From NCBI RefSeq assembly GCF_900221005.1, contig NZ_OBQI01000001.1:682001-746000 (forward strand): a DNA stretch of 64,000 bases, in the 5' to 3' direction. The notes beneath the pieces are model-generated. The model had not been told where the DNA came from, did not search any database, and worked only from the letters and a program-made list of their open reading frames with translations. The stretch's first letter is position 1, and the number at the start of each line of letters is the position of its first letter. Below are positions 58,784-64,000 of the stretch, piece by piece. This stretch comes from Blastococcus aggregatus. GTDB taxonomy: Bacteria; Actinomycetota; Actinomycetes; Mycobacteriales; Geodermatophilaceae. Position numbers and translations under genes: made by a program.

Positions 58784-60247
58784 GTGAGCGAATACGGATC
58801 GTCGGGTGCCGGCCCGGCCGAGCCCACGGAGGGCACCGGCGGGCAGCCCGGGCCCGGCGAGCGGATCCCGGAGGGCCAGGACCGCGCGCCGACCGCTCCC
58901 CAGCCGCCGCTCGGGCAGGCGGGTCCCCCGCCCCGGCCCTACGGACAGCAGGACGCGCGGCCCACCTACGGGCAGCAGCCCTACGGCCAGCCCGCCTACG
59001 GGCAGCCGTCGTACGGGCAGCCCGGGTACGGGCAGCAGCCCTACTGGGGCCCGCCGCGCCAGCCGACCACCCCGGTCCCGGCCGGCTTCGGCGGCCTCCC
59101 GCCCGGCACCGGCCCCACCGACCCCGGCGCGACGGCCGCGGCGGCTCCGCCCGCCCGACGGTCCGGCCGCGTCCGCATGGGCCTGGCGGGCCTGGTCGCC
59201 GGCGCGCTCATCGGCGGCGCCGCCGGTGCCGGCGTCGCCACGCTGGACGACGACGGGAGCGGCTCGGGCGCCTCGCCCGCGGCGGCGCAGAACGTCGTCA
59301 TCCAGAACCCCGAGTCGGCGACCACCGCCACCGCGGCCGCCGCGAAGGCCGCGCCCAGCGTGGTCACCGTCTACGTGAGCAGCCGGTCCAGCGCCGGCAG
59401 CGGCTCGGGCGTCGTCCTCACCGCGGACGGCTACGTCCTCACGAACAACCACGTCGTCGAGGCCGAGGGGGGCACCGTGCAGGTGCGCACCTCCGACGGC
59501 ACCCTCTACGACGCCGAGGTGGTCGGCACCGACCCGGCCTCCGACATCGCCGTGGTCAAGCTCGCGGACGCCGACGGCCTCACGCCGGCGACCTTCGCGG
59601 ACTCCGACGACGTCCAGGTGGGCGACGTCGCGGTCGCCATCGGCGCGCCGCTGGGCCTGTCCAACACGGTCACCGACGGCATCATCAGCGCCACCGGCCG
59701 TGCCGTGCAGACCGGCTCCTCGCAGGACGACGCCACCGTGATCGACGCGATCCAGACCGACGCGGCGATCAACCCGGGCAACTCCGGCGGCGCGCTGGTC
59801 AACGGCGCCGGCGAGGTGATCGGCATCAACACCGCCATCGCCACGGTCGCCTCGGGCGCCCCCGGCGGCGACGCCCAGAGCGGCAACATCGGCGTCGGCT
59901 TCGCCATCCCGAGCAACACCGCGAAGCGCATCGGCGACGAGATCCGGGAGACCGGCAAGGCGACCCGTGCCTACCTGGGCGTCCGTGCCAGCACGGCCGC
60001 CGCGGGGCAGAACACCGAGGTCGGCAACGGCGCGGAGGTCGTCAGCGTGGAGCCGGACAGCGCGGCGGAGGACGCCGGCCTCGCGGTCGGCGACGTCGTC
60101 ACCGCGGTGGGCGACCGCCCGGTGACCTCCTCGACCGAGCTGACCGCCGCGGTGCGCAGCGAGGCGCCGGGGGCGACCGTCGAGCTGACCGTCCGCCGCG
60201 GCACGAGCGACCGCACCGTCGAGGTCACCCTCGGTTCGACCGGCTGA
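58784..60247 (+). CDS. HtrA/DegP-like serine protease with PDZ domain
   Basis: A 487-residue protein. A cytoplasmic N-terminus of about 125 residues has repeats of YGQ (near 62-90). One membrane helix (about 133-152) follows. The trypsin-like protease domain has His in LTNNHVVEAE (about 221), Asp in ASDIAVVKL (about 252) and Ser in NPGNSGGALV (about 333). The last 95 residues are a PDZ domain with YLGVRAST. It degrades damaged envelope proteins, as in mycobacterial HtrA and PepD. The GTG has GGAGGGAGGAG upstream. Confidence 0.92.
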   Translation: MSEYGSSGAGPAEPTEGTGGQPGPGERIPEGQDRAPTAPQPPLGQAGPPPRPYGQQDARPTYGQQPYGQPAYGQPSYGQPGYGQQPYWGPPRQPTTPVPAGFGGLPPGTGPTDPGATAAAAPPARRSGRVRMGLAGLVAGALIGGAAGAGVATLDDDGSGSGASPAAAQNVVIQNPESATTATAAAAKAAPSVVTVYVSSRSSAGSGSGVVLTADGYVLTNNHVVEAEGGTVQVRTSDGTLYDAEVVGTDPASDIAVVKLADADGLTPATFADSDDVQVGDVAVAIGAPLGLSNTVTDGIISATGRAVQTGSSQDDATVIDAIQTDAAINPGNSGGALVNGAGEVIGINTAIATVASGAPGGDAQSGNIGVGFAIPSNTAKRIGDEIRETGKATRAYLGVRASTAAAGQNTEVGNGAEVVSVEPDSAAEDAGLAVGDVVTAVGDRPVTSSTELTAAVRSEAPGATVELTVRRGTSDRTVEVTLGSTG

Positions 60248-60278
60248 TCCACCGGGGCGGGACGGCGGTCGGGGTACC

Positions 60279-60284
60279 TAGGCT
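60279..60284 (+). promoter_or_regulatory. -10 element of the DUF445 gene
   Basis: TAGGCT ends six bases before the GTG at 60291. Confidence 0.5.
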
Positions 60285-60290
60285 TCGGCT

Positions 60291-61574
60291 GTGCAGGAAC
60301 CCCGACCGTCGTCCCTCCCGCTGACCGGCTCGCTCGAGGATCCCCAGCGGGCCCGCGACCTGGCCCGCATGAAGCGGCTGGCGACCGGGCTGTTCCTGGC
60401 CGCCGCCGTCGTCTTCGTCGTCTGCGTGCTCCTGGGGCCCGAGCAGGGCGCCTGGGTCGGGTACGTGCGCGCCACCGCGGAGGCCTCCATGGTCGGCGCG
60501 CTGGCCGACTGGTTCGCCGTCACCGCGCTCTTCCGGCACCCGCTCGGGCTGCCGATCCCGCACACCGCGATCATCCCGCGCAAGAAGGACCAGATCGGCG
60601 AGAGCCTGGGCACCTTCGTCCAGGAGAACTTCCTGACCCGCTCGGTCGTGGAGGAGAAGCTCAGCACCATCGACGTCCCCGCCCGGCTGGGCGCCTTCCT
60701 GGCCTCCCCGGGACGGGCCGAGCGCCTCTCGGGGGACGCCGCCGCCGTCCTCGCCGCAGTGACCGACCTGCTCCGTGACGAGGACCTCGAGCCCGCCGTC
60801 GCCGGGCTGGTCCAGCGCAAGCTGCACGAGACGCCGGCCGCGCCGGTGCTGGCCCGGGTCCTGGAACTGGTCGTCGACGGCGACCGGCACCAGGAGGTGC
60901 TCTCGGCGGCGATGCGGCTGCTGTCGCGGTTCCTCGAGGAGAACCGTCTGGTCTTCCGCGCCCAGCTCGGCGACGCCTCCCCGGCCTGGGTCCCCGACTG
61001 GGTGGACGACCGCGTCTTCGACCGCGCGTTCGCCGGCATCCAGCGGTTCTTCGCGGAGGTCGGGGCAGATCCCCGGCACGAGCTGCGCCGCTCCTACGAC
61101 GTCCGCCTGCGGGCCTACGTCGCGGCGCTGCGCACCGACCCCGAGACGGCGGCCCGCGTCGAGTCGCTGAAGAAGGAACTGCTCGAGCACCCGGCGGTGC
61201 GCGCCTGGTCGGGCTCGCTGTGGTCCAACGCGAAGACCGTGGTCCTCGACGCCGCCGCGGACCCGGACTCGGAGCTCCGCGCCCGGGTGACCGGCCTGAT
61301 CCTGGAGGGCGCCCGGCTGCTGGAGAGCGACCCGACGGTGCGCGAACTGGTGCAGCGGCACGCGCACGGCACCGTCGGCTACCTGGCCGAGCGGTTCTCC
61401 CGCGACATCGCCGAACTGGTCAGCGGCACCGTCGCCCGGTGGGACACCTACGAGACCAGCCAGCGGATCGAGCTCCAGGTCGGGCGCGACCTGCAGTGGA
61501 TCCGGGTCAACGGCACCGTCGTCGGCGGCCTGGCCGGCCTGGTCATCTACTCGGTGGCCCAGCTGATCGGCTGA
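60291..61574 (+). CDS. DUF445 family membrane protein
   Basis: A 427-residue protein. One or two N-terminal helices (GLFLAAAVVFVVCVLLG and the following VGALADWFAVTALF) carry the DUF445 signature ATAEASMVGALADWFAVTALF. A long helical soluble region with amphipathic repeats follows, and the C-terminal helix GTVVGGLAGLVIYSVAQLIG anchors again. The family is widespread with unknown function. The GTG lies six bases after a clear -10. Confidence 0.87.
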   Translation: MQEPRPSSLPLTGSLEDPQRARDLARMKRLATGLFLAAAVVFVVCVLLGPEQGAWVGYVRATAEASMVGALADWFAVTALFRHPLGLPIPHTAIIPRKKDQIGESLGTFVQENFLTRSVVEEKLSTIDVPARLGAFLASPGRAERLSGDAAAVLAAVTDLLRDEDLEPAVAGLVQRKLHETPAAPVLARVLELVVDGDRHQEVLSAAMRLLSRFLEENRLVFRAQLGDASPAWVPDWVDDRVFDRAFAGIQRFFAEVGADPRHELRRSYDVRLRAYVAALRTDPETAARVESLKKELLEHPAVRAWSGSLWSNAKTVVLDAAADPDSELRARVTGLILEGARLLESDPTVRELVQRHAHGTVGYLAERFSRDIAELVSGTVARWDTYETSQRIELQVGRDLQWIRVNGTVVGGLAGLVIYSVAQLIG

Positions 61575-61584
61575 GCGCCGGCCG

Positions 61585-62013
61585 TCAGGTCTGGATGTAG
61601 TCGACCAGCTGCCGGCGCTCCTCCTCCAGCTCGTCCAGCCGCGCCTTGACGACGTCGCCGATCGAGACGATGCCGACCAGGACGTCGTCGGCGACGACGG
61701 GGACGTGCCGGACCCGGTGGTCGGTCATCGTCCGCGCGAGACCGTCCACGCTCGCGTCGGGCGGGCAGACGTGCACCTGGGTCGTCATCACGCTGGAGAC
61801 CGGGTCGGCGAGGAGCTGCGCTCCGCGCTCGTGCAGTCCACGGGCGACGTCCCGCTCGGAGATGATGCCGTCGACCCGGCGGCCGTCGGAGGAGACGACG
61901 AGCGCGCCGATCCCCTTCTCCGCCAGCAGTTCGAGCGCGGCCCGCACGCTGTCGGAGCCGTCGATGGTGGCGACCGCAGGGTCCTTGTGACGGAGCAGTT
62001 GGCTGATCTGCAC
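61585..62013 (-). CDS. Two-CBS-domain protein
   Basis: A 142-residue protein that is a pair of CBS domains (about 10-60 and 72-122), with the adenine-nucleotide-binding segments GIGALVVSSDGRRVDGIISE and HRVRHVPVVADDVLVGIVSI. Such stand-alone CBS pairs sense AMP, ATP or SAM and bind a partner protein. The C-terminal helix LDELEEERRQLVDYIQ is a dimer or partner helix. The GTG at 62013 is used. Confidence 0.88.
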   Translation of the reverse strand: MQISQLLRHKDPAVATIDGSDSVRAALELLAEKGIGALVVSSDGRRVDGIISERDVARGLHERGAQLLADPVSSVMTTQVHVCPPDASVDGLARTMTDHRVRHVPVVADDVLVGIVSIGDVVKARLDELEEERRQLVDYIQT

Positions 62014-62081
62014 GCGAGCCTCCTCGGGGGGCGGTGGCGCGGAGTGTGCTCCTCCACCCCCCGGAGAGGCAACGGCTCAGC

Positions 62082-63080
62082 TCAGCTGGGGGACGGCTCC
62101 TGGCCGCGGTGCGCTCCGGAGGAGCGCCGGACCATCGCGACCTGGTACAGCGCGATGCCCGCCGCGACGCTGACGTTGAGCGACTCGGTGTCCCGGTCGA
62201 TCGGGATGCGCACGACGACGTCGCACTTCTCCCGCACCAGCCGCGACAGGCCGGTCCCCTCCGCGCCGACCACCAGTGCGACGGCGTCGGCGAAGCCGTC
62301 GTACTCGTGCAGCTCGATGTCGCCCTCGCCGGCCAGGCCGACCGTCTGCAACCCGGCGTCCTGGTAGGAGCCCAGGGCGCGCGGCAGGTTGACCGCCCGC
62401 GCGACCGGGATGCGGGCGGCGGCACCGGCGCTGGTGCGCCAGGCCGAGGCCGTCATGCCCACGGCGCGACGCTGGGGCACGACGACGCCGTGCGCGTCGA
62501 AGGCCGCCGCGGAACGCACGACGGCACCCAGGTTGCGCGGATCGGTGACGCCATCGAGCGCGACCAGCAGCGGCGGGCGGCCCGAGTCGTGGGCCAGGTC
62601 GAGCAGGTCGTCGGGGTGCGCGTAGTCGTAGGGCGGCACCTGCAGGCCGATGCCCTGGTGCAGCGCACCCTGGGACATCCGGTCGAACTCGGCCTTCCCG
62701 ACCTCGAGCAGCGGCAGCCCGCGGTCGGCGGCCAGGGCCAGCGCCTCGGTGATCCGCTCGTCGGTCAGGCGCTGGTTGTCACCGGTGACGACGTAGAGCG
62801 CGTTCGCCGGGATGCGCGCGCGCAGCGCCTCCACGACCGGGTTCCGGCCGAGCAGCAGCTCCGGCGACTCCTCGGAGCGGGCCCGGGCGCGGGCGCGCTC
62901 GGAGCGGGCGTGCGCCTCGGCCGCGGCCTTGCGCTGGGCGGGGTGCCCGGGACGCGCCTCGGCCGGCGGCGTCGCGCCCCGGCCCACGAGCGAACGGCGG
63001 TTCTTCCCACCGGTGCCGGCGGTGGCGCGCTTCTTGCCTGCGCCGTCGCTACGGCCTCGGCGCTGGCTGTTGCCGGCCAT
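62082..63080 (-). CDS. rlmB: 23S rRNA (guanosine-2'-O)-methyltransferase RlmB-like
   Basis: A 332-residue SpoU methyltransferase. The first 75 residues are basic and disordered, followed by the substrate-binding domain [20 protein letters not shown]. The SPOUT domain has motif 1 [15 protein letters not shown], motif 2 [13 protein letters not shown] and motif 3 [20 protein letters not shown]. RlmB methylates G2251-equivalent of 23S rRNA. The ATG overlaps the stop of cysS (TGATG), the standard actinobacterial cysS-rlmB pair. The last 13 residues, [18 protein letters not shown], are an extension containing the 21-base repeat. Confidence 0.92.
   Translation of the reverse strand: MAGNSQRRGRSDGAGKKRATAGTGGKNRRSLVGRGATPPAEARPGHPAQRKAAAEAHARSERARARARSEESPELLLGRNPVVEALRARIPANALYVVTGDNQRLTDERITEALALAADRGLPLLEVGKAEFDRMSQGALHQGIGLQVPPYDYAHPDDLLDLAHDSGRPPLLVALDGVTDPRNLGAVVRSAAAFDAHGVVVPQRRAVGMTASAWRTSAGAAARIPVARAVNLPRALGSYQDAGLQTVGLAGEGDIELHEYDGFADAVALVVGAEGTGLSRLVREKCDVVVRIPIDRDTESLNVSVAAGIALYQVAMVRRSSGAHRGQEPSPS
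62093..62113. repeat. 21-bp repeat, copy 2 (inside rlmB)
   Basis: An identical copy of the sequence at 37882-37902. It sits 11 bases inside the 3' end of rlmB and encodes most of that protein's unusual C-terminal tail. Confidence 0.6.
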
Positions 63081-64000
63081 CAGCGGCTCAGCTCCCATCG
63101 GGGTCCATCAGGGGTGTCCTCGACGGAGACGCCGAGGGTGGTCAGTTGGTCGCGGATCGCGTCCGCGGCGGCGAAGTCCTTGCGGGCCCGTGCGGCCTGG
63201 CGCTGCTGCAGCGCGAGCGCCACGAGCCCGTCGGTCGCCTGCGCGAGCCGGTCGTCGGAGCCGGGAGCCCACTGCGGGTCCAGCGGGTCCAGCCCGAGGA
63301 CGCCGAGCATCGCGCGCACGGCCCCGAGAGCAGCCGCCGTCGCGGCGTCGTCCCCGTCGCCGAGCGCGGTGTTGCCCAGCCGGACGCCCTCGTGCACGGC
63401 CGCGATCGCGGCGGGGGTGCCGAGGTCGTCGTCCAGAGCCGTGCGGAACGCCTCCGGCAGCTCGCAGCCGCCGGCGTCCACACCCACCCTCTCGACCGCG
63501 CGCTTCACGAACGACTCGATCCGCCGGTAGCCGGCGGCCGCCTCGTCCAGCGCGGCGTCGGTGAACTCGATCATCGAGCGGTAGTGCGGCGCGACGAGGT
63601 AGTAGCGCAGCTCCACCGGGCGCACCCGCTTGACGACCTCGTCGACCTGGGCGGTGTTGCCCAGCGACTTGCTCATCTTCTCGCCGCCGAGGGTGACCCA
63701 GCCGTTGTGCATCCAGTACTGGGCGAACCGGTCGCCGGCCGCGCGGGACTGCGCCTGCTCGTTCTCGTGGTGCGGGAACCGCAGGTCCAGGCCGCCGCCG
63801 TGGATGTCGAAGGCCTCGCCGAGGTACTTGCCGGCCATCGCCGAGCACTCCAGGTGCCAGCCCGGCCGGCCACGGCCCCACGGGGTGTCCCACGCCGCCG
63901 TCTCCGGCTCGCCGGGCTTGTGCGCCTTCCAGAGGGCGAAGTCGCGGGGGTCGCGCTTGCGCTCGTCGGTGTCGGTGTCGGCGGCGGGCTCCAGGTGCTC
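63080..64000 (-). CDS. cysS: Cysteinyl-tRNA synthetase, N-terminus beyond the window
   Basis: The C-terminal 306 residues of a class I synthetase; the frame is open to base 64000. The visible part begins [20 protein letters not shown], contains WKAHKPGEP and [20 protein letters not shown], the zinc-site and anticodon-side segment [12 protein letters not shown], and the KMSKS loop ([10 protein letters not shown]). The C-terminal DALR-like helical domain ends [12 protein letters not shown]. It charges tRNA-Cys. The HIGH motif is outside the window. A TGATG overlap couples it to rlmB. Confidence 0.96.
   Translation of the reverse strand, partial: EHLEPAADTDTDERKRDPRDFALWKAHKPGEPETAAWDTPWGRGRPGWHLECSAMAGKYLGEAFDIHGGGLDLRFPHHENEQAQSRAAGDRFAQYWMHNGWVTLGGEKMSKSLGNTAQVDEVVKRVRPVELRYYLVAPHYRSMIEFTDAALDEAAAGYRRIESFVKRAVERVGVDAGGCELPEAFRTALDDDLGTPAAIAAVHEGVRLGNTALGDGDDAATAAALGAVRAMLGVLGLDPLDPQWAPGSDDRLAQATDGLVALALQQRQAARARKDFAAADAIRDQLTTLGVSVEDTPDGPRWELSR

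Noticed and set aside
58960..59046. YGQ-coding repeats considered as a DNA repeat or CRISPR-like array
   Set aside because: The units are short in-frame codons in the disordered N-terminus of the HtrA-like protease, with no spacers.

Overview
This window is chromosomal DNA of a very GC-rich actinobacterium, most likely a member of the Geodermatophilaceae (Blastococcus, Geodermatophilus or Modestobacter type). The evidence is the gene content: SepH, the DUF2530/DUF3027/DUF2771/cold-shock block, DUF3263 beside a LytR_C protein, an XPB-type helicase with its helicase-associated partner, a 13E12-type HNH protein and a cysS-rlmB pair. Codon third positions are almost all G or C, GTG starts are frequent, and many genes appear to be leaderless. 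It looks like core chromosome. No phage, insertion sequence, integrase, CRISPR array or plasmid function was seen. One tRNA gene (tRNA-Thr, UGU) is present.

Layout, left part. 1-10 kb: the end of a receiver/anti-sigma-type ATPase, an ATP-grasp enzyme coupled to an S9 peptidase, the cell-division protein SepH, a heterodimeric ABC exporter, a general stress protein and a TrmH-family methyltransferase. 10-16.8 kb: an ABC exporter with a co-transcribed TetR regulator and a likely operator, a thioesterase, an aldo/keto reductase, an RNA phosphodiesterase/ligase, and an MFS pump with a MarR regulator and operator. 16.8-24 kb: an NCS2 purine permease, then the conserved DUF2530-DUF3027-MFS-lipoprotein-cold-shock block and small enzymes. 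24-34 kb: a nucleic-acid region with the helicase-associated protein, a cyclopropane-fatty-acid-synthase-like methyltransferase, XPB helicase, an HNH protein with a LexA-type SOS box over its promoter, and a second helicase.

Layout, right part. 34-42.6 kb: a 993-residue LuxR/AAA regulator, small membrane proteins, a LURP/scramblase-like protein, HD, DUF4031, Gfo/Idh/MocA, DUF72 and VOC proteins. 42.6-46.4 kb: a stand-alone groEL under two CIRCE operators, a small cold-shock protein, and thrC preceded by a SAM-I riboswitch whose P1 helix overlaps the Shine-Dalgarno sequence. 46.4-54 kb: a HAD phosphatase, a two-gene ABC system whose ATPase is fused to a secreted-type alpha/beta hydrolase, and the LytR_C, DUF3263, RarD and DUF5313 proteins. 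54-64 kb: tRNA-Thr, a divergent ArgP/LysE pair, a pair of paralogous membrane proteins, a FetB-like permease, an HtrA protease, DUF445 and CBS proteins, rlmB and the 3' part of cysS.

The strongest observations beyond routine annotation are the thrC SAM-I riboswitch, the hydrolase-ABC fusion, the SOS box on the HNH gene, the tandem CIRCE elements, and the repeated -10-only (leaderless) promoter architecture. Starts were chosen by eye from frame, Shine-Dalgarno or -10 position, and family N-termini. No database search was run.
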